Shown: piece after piece, positions 1 to 7,531 of the stretch
How positions within the stretch are numbered: position 1 is the stretch's first letter
Layout: the number at the start of each line of letters is the position of its first letter
Assembly: GCA_021286965.1 (NCBI GenBank)
Contig: JAJTBK010000122.1
Coordinates: forward strand, 1 to 14,163
Origin: Comamonadaceae bacterium
Lineage (GTDB): Bacteria; Pseudomonadota; Gammaproteobacteria; Burkholderiales; Burkholderiaceae_C
Length of the DNA: 14,163 bases
Reading direction: 5' to 3'
Notes under the pieces: model-generated
What the model was told of the DNA's origin: nothing
Databases searched by the model: none
What the model saw: the letters and a program-made list of their open reading frames with translations, nothing else
Position numbers and translations under genes: made by a program

Positions 1-822
1 CATGGCGAAGACGCCGATCTCGTTGACGGCGCCAAAACGGTTCTTGATGGCGCGCACCAGGCGGTAGCTGCTGTGCGTGTCGCCCTCGAAGTACAGCACG
101 GTATCGACCATGTGTTCGAGCACCCGGGGACCGGCGAGCGCGCCCTCCTTGGTCACGTGGCCGACCAGGATGACGGCAATGCCCGTGGCCTTGGCCAGGC
201 GCGTGAGGTGCGCGGCGCACTCGCGCACCTGGGCGACGCTGCCGGGGGCGCTGGTGAGCTGGTCGGAGTACACCGTCTGGATGGAGTCGATGACGCACAC
301 CGCCGGTTGCTCGGCCTGCACCGTGGCGAGGATTTTTTCCAGCTGAATTTCGGCCAGCAACTGCACCTGGCTGCCCTCGATGCCCAGGCGGCGCGCGCGC
401 AGCGCCACCTGCGCGCCGCTCTCCTCGCCCGTGACGTAGAGCGTGGGCAGGCCGGCGCGCTGCAGCGCGTCCATGGCCTGCAGCAGCAGGGTGGATTTGC
501 CAATGCCCGGATCGCCGCCGATGAGCACCACCGCGCCCTCAACGACGCCGCCGCCGAGCACGCGGTCGAGCTCCTCGATGCCGCTTTGCGTGCGCGCCAC
601 CTCGTTGGCCTCGATGCTCACCAGCGGCTGCACCGCCTGCGCCTGCGCCAGGCCGGTGTACTGGCCGGCGCTGGCGCTCAGCCGGTTCTTGCCGCTGCCG
701 GCACTCTCGGCCAGGGTCTCCACCAGCGTGTTCCAGCCGCCGCAGCCGGGGCACTTGCCGAGCCAACGCGGGCTGCTGGCGCCACATTCGTTGCAGGTGT
801 AGAGGGTTTTTTCTTTGGCCAT
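1..822 (-). CDS. radA: DNA repair protein RadA (partial, 3' end outside window)
   Basis: RadA (Sms) is a RecA-like ATPase that drives branch migration of recombination intermediates in DNA repair. The 274 residues visible start with MAKEKTLYTCNECG. They carry a four-cysteine zinc finger (C10, C13, C24, C27), a Walker A motif GDPGIGKST at 103-111, and a Walker B-like VCVIDSIQT strand around 175-183. The RadA-specific KNRFG motif is at 260-264. About 180 residues are missing off the left edge, including the Lon-protease-like C-terminal domain. The start at 822 matches the family start, where the zinc finger follows within ten residues. The gene lies 83 bp downstream of alr on the same strand, so co-transcription is likely. 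The gap between them holds a hairpin repeat copy. Identification is very secure. Confidence 0.97.
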   Translation of the reverse strand, partial: MAKEKTLYTCNECGASSPRWLGKCPGCGGWNTLVETLAESAGSGKNRLSASAGQYTGLAQAQAVQPLVSIEANEVARTQSGIEELDRVLGGGVVEGAVVLIGGDPGIGKSTLLLQAMDALQRAGLPTLYVTGEESGAQVALRARRLGIEGSQVQLLAEIQLEKILATVQAEQPAVCVIDSIQTVYSDQLTSAPGSVAQVRECAAHLTRLAKATGIAVILVGHVTKEGALAGPRVLEHMVDTVLYFEGDTHSSYRLVRAIKNRFGAVNEIGVFAM

Positions 823-829
823 ATTCAGA

Positions 830-888
830 GCAAAAATGCCGCTACCGCTGACACAGAAAGCGCCAACAGCTCTTTATTTCATAGCAAA
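830..888 (-). repeat. Comamonadaceae-type hairpin repeat, copy R1 (alr-radA gap)
   Basis: Read on the minus strand, this block begins TTTGCTATG, continues with GAGCTGTTGGCGCTT, a loop of about 8 nt and AGCGGTAGCGGC, and ends ATTTTTGC. It aligns without large gaps to the other three copies in this window. Its outer TTTGCTAT box is identical to that of the copy at 4846-4904. The stem is imperfect here, so this looks like a decayed copy. It fills most of the 83 bp between alr and radA and is visibly richer in A and T than the genes on either side. A role in attenuation or mRNA stability is possible but not shown. Confidence 0.6.
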
Positions 889-905
889 CAAGCGCCAGTG
901 CGCGC

Positions 906-2018
906 TCAATCGCCTTGCACCACCACCGGCACGCGCGGCGCGACGGCGCACATCAGCTCGTAGCCCACCGTGCCCGCGCCCTCGGCCACATCGTCGATGG
1001 GCAGCACCGTGCCGTTGCCCGCGCGCCCCCAGAGCGTGACTTCGCTGCCCAGGCCGGGGGCCAGGCCCGCTTGCAGCAGCGGCGTCAGATCCACGGTCAG
1101 CATGTCCATGCTCACGCGCCCGAGCAGGCGCGTACGCACGCCATCGACCAGCACCGGCGTGCCGTTGTCGGCGTGGCGCGGGTAGCCGTCGGCGTAGCCG
1201 CAGGCGGCAATGCCGAGCAGCATGGGCGCGCTGGCCGTAAAGCGTGCGCCGTAGCCGACGCTGTCGCCGGCTTGCAGCTGCTGGGTGGCCAGCAGGCGGG
1301 TGGCGAGCGTCATGGTCGGCTGCAAGTCCCAGTGGGCGCTGCGGTGCGCCGGGTGGTCGGGGGCGCTGCCGTAGAGGGCGATGCCGGCGCGCACCCAGTC
1401 GCAGCGCACCGGGGCTTCGTCCCCGTGGCGCAGCAAGGCGGCGCTGTTGCTCAGGCTGCGCTCGCCGGGCAGGTCGTGCGTGGCGGTATGGAACAGCTGC
1501 AGCGGCGCGGCCAGGCCGCCCTCGACGTCGGCGTTGGCAAAGTGCGCCATGTGCGAAATTTCATCGACCTGCGGCAGCGCCGACAGCCGCGCCCAGGCGC
1601 TGCGGTAGCGCTGCGGCGTAAACCCCAGGCGGTTCATGCCGGTGTTCATTTTCAAAAAGACGCGGTGCGGCGCCTGGGTTTTGTGCGCCGCCAGCCAGTC
1701 GATCTGCGCCTCGCAATGCACGGCGTGCCACAGCGACAGGCGCGAGCACAGCTCCAGGTCGCGCGGCTCGAACACGCCTTCGAGCAGCAGGATCGGGCCG
1801 CGCCAGCCGAGCTGGCGCAGGCGCTGCGCCTCGGCCAGGTCGAGCAGGGCAAAGCCGTCGGCGCCGCGCAGGGCGTCGTACACGCGCTCGATGCCATGGC
1901 CGTAGGCGTTGGCCTTGACCACGGCCCACAGGCGCGCGTCCGGCGCCGCCGCACGGCAGCGCGCCAGGTTGTGCTGCAGGGCCGGCAGGTGGATGGTGGC
2001 TTGGATGGGACGGGGCAT
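906..2018 (-). CDS. alr: Alanine racemase
   Basis: This PLP enzyme interconverts L- and D-alanine and supplies D-Ala for peptidoglycan. The protein is 370 residues, normal for the family. The PLP lysine is K35 in [10 protein letters not shown]. The second catalytic base is Y256 in [16 protein letters not shown] (124-133), RAGIALYG (210-217) and RVSMDM (301-306) are also typical. An open frame extends 30 codons further upstream (to 2108), but the family N-terminus ([15 protein letters not shown]) begins directly after the Met at 2018, so that start is preferred. The gene is divergent from lplT across about 127 bp and lies upstream of radA on the same strand. It could be alr or a dadX-like paralogue. 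With no dadA beside it, the housekeeping form is the better guess. Confidence 0.95.
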   Translation of the reverse strand: MPRPIQATIHLPALQHNLARCRAAAPDARLWAVVKANAYGHGIERVYDALRGADGFALLDLAEAQRLRQLGWRGPILLLEGVFEPRDLELCSRLSLWHAVHCEAQIDWLAAHKTQAPHRVFLKMNTGMNRLGFTPQRYRSAWARLSALPQVDEISHMAHFANADVEGGLAAPLQLFHTATHDLPGERSLSNSAALLRHGDEAPVRCDWVRAGIALYGSAPDHPAHRSAHWDLQPTMTLATRLLATQQLQAGDSVGYGARFTASAPMLLGIAACGYADGYPRHADNGTPVLVDGVRTRLLGRVSMDMLTVDLTPLLQAGLAPGLGSEVTLWGRAGNGTVLPIDDVAEGAGTVGYELMCAVAPRVPVVVQGD

Positions 2019-2051
2019 GGCGGCAGGCAAAAAAGCAAGGAAGGGCGATTT

Positions 2052-2078
2052 TTGCACCATCGGGGTGCGTGATATAAC
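2052..2078 (+). promoter_or_regulatory. Candidate sigma-70 promoter for lplT
   Basis: An extended -10 element, TGATATAAC, has its TG at 2070-2071 and TATAAC at 2073-2078. A TTGCAC element at 2052-2057 could serve as the -35, although the 15-bp spacer is short; TTTGCA one base earlier gives 16 bp. The -10 lies about 68 bp ahead of the lplT start. It stands out as an AT-rich patch in an otherwise GC-rich divergent gap. No convincing opposite-strand promoter for alr was seen, although TATATC on the minus strand overlaps the same patch. Confidence 0.4.
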
Positions 2079-2145
2079 CCGCCATCCCCGTATCCCGGCC
2101 TTTTTCACCCCGCATCAGTACCGCTGATGCAGCCTCCCCTGTTCG

Positions 2146-3411
2146 ATGAAGCGCGGTTTCTACACCATCATGGCGGCGCAGTTTTTCAGCTCGCTGGCCG
2201 ACAATGCCCTCTTCGTCGTCGCCGTGGAACTGCTGCGCTCGGCCGGGGCCGCCGAATGGCAGCGCGCCGCCCTGGTGCCCATGTTTGCGCTGTTCTACGT
2301 GCTGCTGGCGCCCTTCGTCGGCGCTTTTGCCGACGCCCTGCCCAAGGGCCGGGTCATGTTCCTGAGCAACGCCATCAAGGTGCTGGGCTGCCTGCTCATG
2401 CTCTGGGGCTCGCACCCGCTGCTGGCCTACGCCATCGTCGGCCTGGGCGCGGCGGCGTACTCGCCGGCCAAGTACGGCATCCTCACCGAGCTGCTGCCGG
2501 CCTCGCAGCTGATCAAGGCCAATGGCTGGATCGAGGGCCTGACGATCACCTCCATCATCCTGGGCGTGCTGCTGGGCGGGCAGCTGGTGGCGCCGCACCT
2601 GGCGGGCCCGATCCTGGCCTGGCAGCTGCCGGGCATCGACCGGCCGGCCCACGCCGCCATCCTGGCGCTGGTGCCGGTGTACGCGCTGGCGGCGGGTTTT
2701 AACCTGCGCATTCCGCGCACCAGCACGCCGCTGCAGCCCATGCCGCGCCAGCTGTGGCAGCTGCTGACCGATTTCTGGCGCTGCAACCTGTGCCTGTGGC
2801 GCGACAAGCTCGGGCAGATCTCGCTGGCGACGACGACGCTGTTCTGGGGCGTCTCGGGCAACCTGCGCTACATCGTGCTCGCCTGGGCCGCCGCCGCCCT
2901 GGGCTACGGCACCACCCACGCCTCGGCGCTGGTCGGGGTGGTGGCCATCGGCACGGCGGCGGGCGCCGTCTGGGCCTCGCTGCGGATGCGCCTGAACAAG
3001 GCCACGCGCGTGATTCCGCTGGGCATTGCCATGGGCCTGCTGGTGGTGGGCATGAACCTGATCCACAGCATCTGGCTGGCGGTGCCGTTTTTGATCGTGC
3101 TCGGCGGCCTGGGCGGCTTTTTGGTGGTGCCCATGAACGCCTTGCTGCAGCACCGGGGGCACAACCTGATGGGCTCGGGGCGCTCGATCGCGGTGCAGAA
3201 CTTCAACGAGCAGGCCGCCATCCTCAGCATGGGCGGCTTCTACAGCCTCTCGACGCGCCTGGGCCTGTCGGCCTTTGGCGCCATCGGCGTCTTTGGCCTG
3301 CTGGTGGCGAGCGTGATGTGGCTCATCGGCCTGTGGCTGGCCCACAACACCCGCCGCCACCGCAAAGAGATGGGCCGGCTGCTCGCCATCGCCCGGCGCG
3401 ACCACCACTGA
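2146..3411 (+). CDS. lplT: Lysophospholipid transporter LplT (MFS family)
   Basis: LplT is an inner-membrane major-facilitator protein that flips lysophospholipids inward for re-acylation. The 421-residue product is rich in membrane segments. It opens with MKRGFYTIMAAQFFSSLADN, the characteristic LplT N-terminus, followed by ADALPKGRVMFLSNAIKVLG and AYSPAKYGILTELLP (about 104-118). NGWIEG (126-131) is another LplT landmark. In Escherichia coli lplT sits with aas, the acyltransferase partner; no aas is present in this window, and the neighbours are alr (divergent) and a DMT exporter. The ATG at 2146 matches the family start and lies about 68 bp after a candidate promoter. The stop is immediately followed by a hairpin repeat that may act as a terminator. 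Confidence 0.92.
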   Translation: MKRGFYTIMAAQFFSSLADNALFVVAVELLRSAGAAEWQRAALVPMFALFYVLLAPFVGAFADALPKGRVMFLSNAIKVLGCLLMLWGSHPLLAYAIVGLGAAAYSPAKYGILTELLPASQLIKANGWIEGLTITSIILGVLLGGQLVAPHLAGPILAWQLPGIDRPAHAAILALVPVYALAAGFNLRIPRTSTPLQPMPRQLWQLLTDFWRCNLCLWRDKLGQISLATTTLFWGVSGNLRYIVLAWAAAALGYGTTHASALVGVVAIGTAAGAVWASLRMRLNKATRVIPLGIAMGLLVVGMNLIHSIWLAVPFLIVLGGLGGFLVVPMNALLQHRGHNLMGSGRSIAVQNFNEQAAILSMGGFYSLSTRLGLSAFGAIGVFGLLVASVMWLIGLWLAHNTRRHRKEMGRLLAIARRDHH

Positions 3412-3470
3412 TACTCCCATTTTGATAGCTGCTGGCGCTTGTTCCATCAGCGCCAGCAGCCGTTTTATGC
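3412..3470 (+). repeat. Hairpin repeat copy R3 (possible lplT terminator)
   Basis: The core is a perfect 11-bp inverted repeat: GCTGCTGGCGC at 3428-3438 and GCGCCAGCAGC at 3450-3460, with an 11-nt loop. It is preceded by TTTTGATA and followed by CGTTTTA. The layout (strong stem then a short T run) could end transcription from lplT. It aligns to the copies at 830-888, 4846-4904 and 13160-13216, sharing the TTGATAGCT-type lead, the GCGCTT and AGCGC arms and the trailing GTTTT. The next gene's ATG at 3467 sits at its right edge. Confidence 0.7.
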
Positions 3471-4339
3471 CCCATTTTTTGCCCATTGCCGCCCTCGTTT
3501 GCAACGCCTTCTTGTGGGGCCTGTCGTGGTGGCCGTTTCGCACCCTGCAGGCCGCCGGCCTGCACCCGCTGTGGGCCACGGCGTTGATGTACAGCCTGGT
3601 CTCGGTCGCCCTCTTGCTGCTGCGCCCGGCCGCCCTGGCCGCGCTGCTGCGCACGCCCGGGCTGTGGCTGCTGGCCGTGTGCGCGGGGCTGACGAACGCC
3701 GCCTTCAACTGGGCCGTGTCCGAGGGCGACGTGGTGCGCGTGGTGCTGCTGTTTTACCTGATGCCGGCCTGGGCCGTGCTGCTGGCCTGGCGCTTCCTGG
3801 GCGAGCGCCCCAGCCCGGCGGCGCTGCTGCGCCTGCTGCTGGCCTTTGGCGGCGTGCTGCTGGTGCTGTGGCCGGCGCAGGGCGGGCTGCAGCAGCTGGC
3901 GCGCGCACTCAGCCTGGCAGACGCGCTGGCGCTGCTGGGCGGCTTCATGTTTGCTGCCACCAACGTGCAGCTGCGCCACCTGCAGCAGGTCAGCGCCGCA
4001 CCACGCATGTTGGCCATGTTCCTGGGCTGCCTGGGCACGGGCCTGCTGGGCGCGCTCGCTGGCAGCAGCATCGGCCTGGTGCCGCCCTGGCCGGCCTTCG
4101 CCTGGGGCTGGATGGGCATTGCCGCGCTGCTGGCGCTGGCGCTGATGGCGGGTAACTGGGCGCTGCAGTACGGCGCCGCGCGCCTGCCCACGAGCACCAC
4201 CGCCCTCGTCATGCTGTCGGAGGTGCTGTTTGCCAGCCTGTCCTCGGTGCTGCTGGCCGGCGCCACGCTGGCGCCGCGCACCCTCGCCGGTGGCGCGCTG
4301 ATCGTGTTCGCCGCGCTGCTGGCGGCGCGCCAGGAGTAG
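3467..4339 (+). CDS. EamA/DMT superfamily transporter
   Basis: This is a putative inner-membrane exporter of the drug/metabolite transporter superfamily; the substrate cannot be told from sequence. The protein has 290 residues with about ten hydrophobic segments in two EamA halves. The first runs from LPIAALVCNAFLWGLSWWPF to about residue 130, with MPAWAVLLAWRFLGERP at the end of its fourth segment. The second starts near ADALALLGGFMFAATNV and ends with LPTSTTALVMLSEVLFASLS and a final helix. Both halves keep the usual helix followed by a GER- or EV-containing turn. The frame is open back to 3422, but those codons translate the hairpin repeat and are hydrophilic; the Met at 3467 directly precedes the first membrane segment, so it is preferred. 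No clear Shine-Dalgarno sequence precedes it. Confidence 0.88.
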   Translation: MPHFLPIAALVCNAFLWGLSWWPFRTLQAAGLHPLWATALMYSLVSVALLLLRPAALAALLRTPGLWLLAVCAGLTNAAFNWAVSEGDVVRVVLLFYLMPAWAVLLAWRFLGERPSPAALLRLLLAFGGVLLVLWPAQGGLQQLARALSLADALALLGGFMFAATNVQLRHLQQVSAAPRMLAMFLGCLGTGLLGALAGSSIGLVPPWPAFAWGWMGIAALLALALMAGNWALQYGAARLPTSTTALVMLSEVLFASLSSVLLAGATLAPRTLAGGALIVFAALLAARQE

Positions 4340-4380
4340 GCGCGCACGCCCGCCAGCAGAAAACGCCGCCCGCCCCTACC

Positions 4381-4875
4381 ATGGCGGCCATGCAAAAACC
4401 CTACGACATCCTCATCGCCCCGGCCAGCGGCGCGCCCTACCCCCTGGCCCAGTACCAGGGCCGGGTGCTGCTCATCGTCAACACCGCCAGCGCCTGCGGC
4501 TTCACGCCGCAGCTCGCCGGTCTGCAGGCACTGCACGAACGCTACGAGACGGCGGGGCTGACGGTGCTGGGCTTTCCCTGCAACCAGTTCGCCGGCCAGG
4601 AGCCGGGCGATGCCGACGCCATCGCGCAGTTCTGCCAGCGCAACTATGGCGTCAGCTTCCCGGTGCTGGCCAAGATCGAGGTCAACGGCGCGCAGGCCGC
4701 ACCGCTGTACCGCTGGCTGGTGACGCAGGCGCCGGGCCTGCTCGGCAGCCGCGCCATCAAGTGGAATTTCACGAAATTTTTGCTCGGGCGCGACGGCCAG
4801 GTGCGCGCACGCTACGCCCCCCAGACCAGCCCGGAGAAATTGCAGGCAGATATCGAGCTGGCGCTTGCAGAATAA
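4381..4875 (+). CDS. Glutathione peroxidase family protein (2-Cys, thioredoxin-type)
   Basis: This thiol peroxidase reduces hydrogen peroxide or lipid hydroperoxides. The product is 164 residues. The peroxidatic cysteine is C39 in NTASACGFTPQ, in place of the selenocysteine of animal enzymes. The catalytic Gln lies in CNQFAGQEP (67-75), and Trp and Asn are in KWNFTKF (127-133). A second cysteine, C85 in FCQRNYGVSFPVL, is at the resolving position, which in this family points to thioredoxin rather than glutathione as reductant. There is no signal peptide, so it should be cytoplasmic. An ATG at 4390 (MQKPYDIL) is an equally good start, and neither has a convincing ribosome binding site. The last codons (ELALAE) and the TAA lie inside a hairpin repeat copy. 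It resembles BtuE/GPx proteins. Confidence 0.93.
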   Translation: MAAMQKPYDILIAPASGAPYPLAQYQGRVLLIVNTASACGFTPQLAGLQALHERYETAGLTVLGFPCNQFAGQEPGDADAIAQFCQRNYGVSFPVLAKIEVNGAQAAPLYRWLVTQAPGLLGSRAIKWNFTKFLLGRDGQVRARYAPQTSPEKLQADIELALAE

Positions 4876-4904
4876 GCGCTAGAAGCTATCAAATAAATAG
4901 CAAA
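4846..4904 (-). repeat. Hairpin repeat copy R2, spanning the peroxidase stop codon
   Basis: Read on the minus strand it begins TTTGCTAT, then TTGATAGCTTCTAGCGCTT, a 7-nt loop and AAGCGCCAG. On the plus strand the stem arms are CTGGCGCTT (4858-4866) and AAGCGCTAG (4874-4882), pairing over 9 positions with one G-T. The peroxidase TAA at 4873-4875 falls at the loop and 3' arm boundary. The element lies between convergent genes (peroxidase and proQ), where a symmetric hairpin flanked by an AT-rich run could stop transcription from both sides. Confidence 0.7.
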
Positions 4905-4929
4905 CAAACGGCCCGACGACAAGAAGCGA

Positions 4930-5640
4930 TCAAGCCGCCTGGCTGCTGCGGGCCCGCGCCAGGCTTTGCGCCACGGCGCGCGGCGCCATGCCGTACATCT
5001 CGGCAAACGCGGCCTCGCTCTGGCCGCTGGCGCTGAAGGCGCGCAGCAGCGCCTCGTCGCGCGCGCTGCGCTCGGCCGCCTCCTGCAGCGCGGCGTCGAG
5101 CACGGCGTTGGCCTTGTCGTCGCGCCCGCGCACCAGGGCGGCGTAGTCCTCACGCGTCAGGCCCGAAGCCTCCCAGGCCTGCACGATGCGCTGGCGCAGC
5201 TTGGGCGCCAGGTCTTCGGGCGCGCGCAGCTGGCGGCGGCGAAACACCTCCTGCAGCGCGTGGTACACGTGCTCGGGCGCCAGTGCCTCCACCGGCTGGC
5301 CCTGCAGGTCGTGGCGCTGCTGGCCGCCGGCGACCACCGTCAGGTAGCGCGTGCTGCGCGCGTGCTGCGCCAGCGCTTCCTTGAGCTGGGCCTTGTCGAG
5401 CTCGGCATGGGCCGCCAGCAGGTCTTCAAAAATGCCGCGCTTGAGCGGCAGCGGCGGCACGCCGAACAAGGCTGGGTGCCACTGCGCCAGCTGCGCCAGC
5501 AGCGGGTGCTGGCTGCGCGGTGCCGGGGCCTGGGCGGGCGCACTGCGCCGGCCACGCCCTCGGCGCGCGGACGGCGCAGATGGCTCGGCAGCGGGGCTGG
5601 AAGCGGTGTCGGGGGCGGCAAGAACGGGGGCTGTCGTCAT
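4930..5640 (-). CDS. proQ: ProQ/FinO domain RNA-binding protein
   Basis: This is a predicted RNA chaperone that binds structured RNAs such as sRNAs and mRNA 3' ends. The protein is 236 residues from the Met at 5640. Residues 1-45 are Ala/Pro/Ser-rich with a basic RRGRGRRS patch (26-33) and look disordered. Residues about 46-135 match the ProQ/FinO fold: HPLLAQLAQWHPALFG, PLPLKRGIFEDLL, LKEALAQHARSTRYL, and a GGQQRHDLQG turn. Residues about 140-236 are a helical C-terminal part found in betaproteobacterial members. A longer frame from two Met codons at 5679/5682 would add about 14 residues (MMAGLFSQPPCACT) and has a possible AAAGG upstream, so the start is uncertain. The gene converges on the peroxidase gene. 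Whether it equals E. coli ProQ in function is inference. Confidence 0.88.
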   Translation of the reverse strand: MTTAPVLAAPDTASSPAAEPSAPSARRGRGRRSAPAQAPAPRSQHPLLAQLAQWHPALFGVPPLPLKRGIFEDLLAAHAELDKAQLKEALAQHARSTRYLTVVAGGQQRHDLQGQPVEALAPEHVYHALQEVFRRRQLRAPEDLAPKLRQRIVQAWEASGLTREDYAALVRGRDDKANAVLDAALQEAAERSARDEALLRAFSASGQSEAAFAEMYGMAPRAVAQSLARARSSQAA

Positions 5641-5814
5641 GGTGCAGGCGCACGGGGGCTGAGAAAACAAACCCGCCATCATGCCAGCAAAGCCTTTGCC
5701 CCCACAGCGCAGGCCGGCGCGGACGACCCCAGCACATTCGGGAAAACCCTGTAAGCCTGTCGGAAAGACTGCCGTCAGTTTTGTAAGCGTTTGTTAGAAT
5801 TGCCGCACTTACAG

Positions 5815-5831
5815 ATGCAACTCATTTGCAT
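5815..5831. promoter_or_regulatory. Short dyad in the chemoreceptor leader
   Basis: ATGCAA (5815-5820) and TTGCAT (5826-5831) form a perfect 6-bp inverted repeat around CTCAT. It lies in an unusually AT-rich patch (about 5775-5832) upstream of the MCP gene. A TAGAAT hexamer at 5795-5800 could be a -10 element about 70 bp ahead of the start codon, but I see no matching -35. The dyad could be an operator or a small leader hairpin. The same AT-rich patch also carries TGTAAGC twice, at 5750-5756 and 5782-5788. Confidence 0.3.
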
Positions 5832-5871
5832 TGACTGGCCCGCCCCGGGCTTTTGCCCCCCCCTTCCCCTT

Positions 5872-7467
5872 ATGTCTTTCGCTCGTTTGAAGCTGGGCCA
5901 CCGCCTGGCCCTGGATTTTTTCCTCGTCACCCTCGCCGGCTTGCTGGTGGCCTGGTTTGGCAGCTGGCGCATCGCCTCGGTCAGCCAGGAGATGGACGTG
6001 CTGGTCAATGACCGCGTCGCCAAGGCGCTGCAGATCAACCAGGTCAAGTCCAACATCAACCAGGTCGCGCGTTCGGTGCGCAACATTTTGCTGCTCGAAC
6101 TCGCCTCCGAGCGCCAGGCCGAAGAACGCAACATCAACGACCTGCTGGCGCACAACCTGACGATCCTCGACAACCTCGAAGGCCAGCTCGCCAGCGCCGA
6201 CAGCCAGGCCCTGATGCAAAAACTCAAGGCCCTGCGCGCGCCCTACATGCAGAAGATGCGCGAGACCATCGACATGGCCATGGTCGGGCAGCAGGACATG
6301 GCCATCGGGCACCTGTTCACCCAGGTGCGCCCGGTGCAGACGGCGTACTTCACCGCACTCGATGAATTCACCGCCCTGCTGGAGCGGCAGATGCAGGACT
6401 TCGCCACCCAGACCCAGGCGCAAGCCACCCAGGCCCGCATCGCCATGCTCTCGGCCTCGGTTCTGGCGGCCCTGGCCGGCGCCGTCATCGCCTTCATTCT
6501 CACGCGCTCCATCACCCGGATGCTCGGCGGCGAGCCGCACCAGGCCTCGGCCGTGGCGCAGCAGATTGCACGCGGCAACCTGGCGGTGGACATGCACGTC
6601 CAGCCCGGCGACCACAGCAGCCTGATGGCGCAGATGGCCGCCATGCGCGACAGCCTGGTGCAGGTGGTGGCCCACGTGCGCCAGGGCAGCGAGACCGTGG
6701 CCGCCGCCAGCACGCAGATTGCCGAGGGCAACCACGACCTGTCCGGGCGTACCGAAACCCAGGCCAGCGCACTCGAAGAAACCGCCGCCTCCATGGAGCA
6801 GCTCGGCGGCGCCGTGCAGCAAAACGCCGCCCATGCCCGCCAGGCGAACGCCCTGGCGCAGGACGCGACGAGCATTGCCCGCCAGGGCGGCGAGGCCGTG
6901 CAGCAGGTGGTGGCGACCATGACCGGCATCGCCCAGTCGGGCCAGAAGATGGCCGACATCATCAGCGTCATCGACGCCATTGCCTTCCAGACCAACATCC
7001 TGGCGCTGAACGCCGCCGTGGAAGCCGCGCGCGCCGGCGAGCAGGGCCGGGGCTTTGCCGTCGTCGCCAGCGAGGTGCGCCAGCTCGCCGGGCGCAGCGC
7101 CGAGGCCGCCAAGGAGATCAAGGCCCTGATCGACGCCAACGTGCAGCAGGTGCAGGCCGGCAACCGCCAGGTGCAGCAGGCCGGCAGCACCATGGCCGAG
7201 GTGGTGCACAGCATCGGCCGCGTCGCCGCCCTGATGGGCGAGATCAGCGCTGCCAGCCACGAGCAAAGCGCCGGCGTCGGCCAGGTGGGCGAGGCCGTGG
7301 TGCAGATGGACCAGACGACACAGCAGAACGCCGCCCTGGTGGAAGAAATGTCGGCCGCCGCACACAGCCTGCGCCAGCAGGCGCAGGAGCTGGTGCAGGC
7401 CGTCGCCACCTTCGAGCTGCCGCCCGGGGGCAGCCGGGGCGCACGCCCGGCCCTGCTGCAGTCTTGA
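5872..7467 (+). CDS. Methyl-accepting chemotaxis protein (membrane chemoreceptor)
   Basis: This receptor senses a ligand in the periplasm and controls the CheA kinase in the cytoplasm. The protein is 531 residues. TM1 is at about 12-30 ([19 protein letters not shown]). A four-helix-bundle type sensor domain spans about 34-188, TM2 is at about 191-211, and HAMP is at about 212-265. Then come methylation-helix sequence [18 protein letters not shown] (294-311) and the highly conserved signalling tip from [19 protein letters not shown] through [20 protein letters not shown] (362-400). It ends ARPALLQS with no NWETF-type pentapeptide, so tethering of CheR/CheB through that tail is not expected. 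The frame is open back to 5791, but the Met at 5872 gives the normal short N-terminus before TM1. No che genes are nearby. The ligand is unknown. Confidence 0.94.
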   Translation: MSFARLKLGHRLALDFFLVTLAGLLVAWFGSWRIASVSQEMDVLVNDRVAKALQINQVKSNINQVARSVRNILLLELASERQAEERNINDLLAHNLTILDNLEGQLASADSQALMQKLKALRAPYMQKMRETIDMAMVGQQDMAIGHLFTQVRPVQTAYFTALDEFTALLERQMQDFATQTQAQATQARIAMLSASVLAALAGAVIAFILTRSITRMLGGEPHQASAVAQQIARGNLAVDMHVQPGDHSSLMAQMAAMRDSLVQVVAHVRQGSETVAAASTQIAEGNHDLSGRTETQASALEETAASMEQLGGAVQQNAAHARQANALAQDATSIARQGGEAVQQVVATMTGIAQSGQKMADIISVIDAIAFQTNILALNAAVEAARAGEQGRGFAVVASEVRQLAGRSAEAAKEIKALIDANVQQVQAGNRQVQQAGSTMAEVVHSIGRVAALMGEISAASHEQSAGVGQVGEAVVQMDQTTQQNAALVEEMSAAAHSLRQQAQELVQAVATFELPPGGSRGARPALLQS

Positions 7468-7517
7468 TGCCACGCAAGCAACCCCTGCGGCGGCCCCAAG
7501 ACCCCAGGCAGCGGCAG

Positions 7518-7523
7518 GATAAT
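7518..7523 (+). promoter_or_regulatory. Possible -10 element just before the solute-binding protein start
   Basis: GATAAT at 7518-7523 lies only 8 bp before the ATG at 7532. If used as a -10 box, transcription would begin at or within a base or two of the start codon and give a nearly leaderless mRNA. No recognisable -35 is present, and the only purine-rich stretch (GCGGGG) is a weak ribosome binding site. The 64-bp gap after the MCP gene contains nothing else of note. Confidence 0.25.
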
Positions 7524-7531
7524 GCGGGGCT

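Noticed and set aside
1561..3708. Long minus-strand open frame (about 715 codons) opposite lplT and alr
   Set aside because: It crosses alr on the same strand in another frame and runs antisense to lplT. Its translation is a low-complexity Arg/Gln/His/Ala-rich sequence typical of GC-rich shadow frames, with no domain I recognise.
4340..4380. Regulatory element between the DMT and peroxidase genes
   Set aside because: The 41-bp gap is plain GC-rich sequence with no hairpin, promoter or ribosome binding site that I can support.
5815..5831. Fur-box reading of the dyad before the chemoreceptor gene
   Set aside because: Only a loose resemblance to the 7-1-7 Fur consensus; too few matching positions to call it, so it is reported only as an unnamed dyad.
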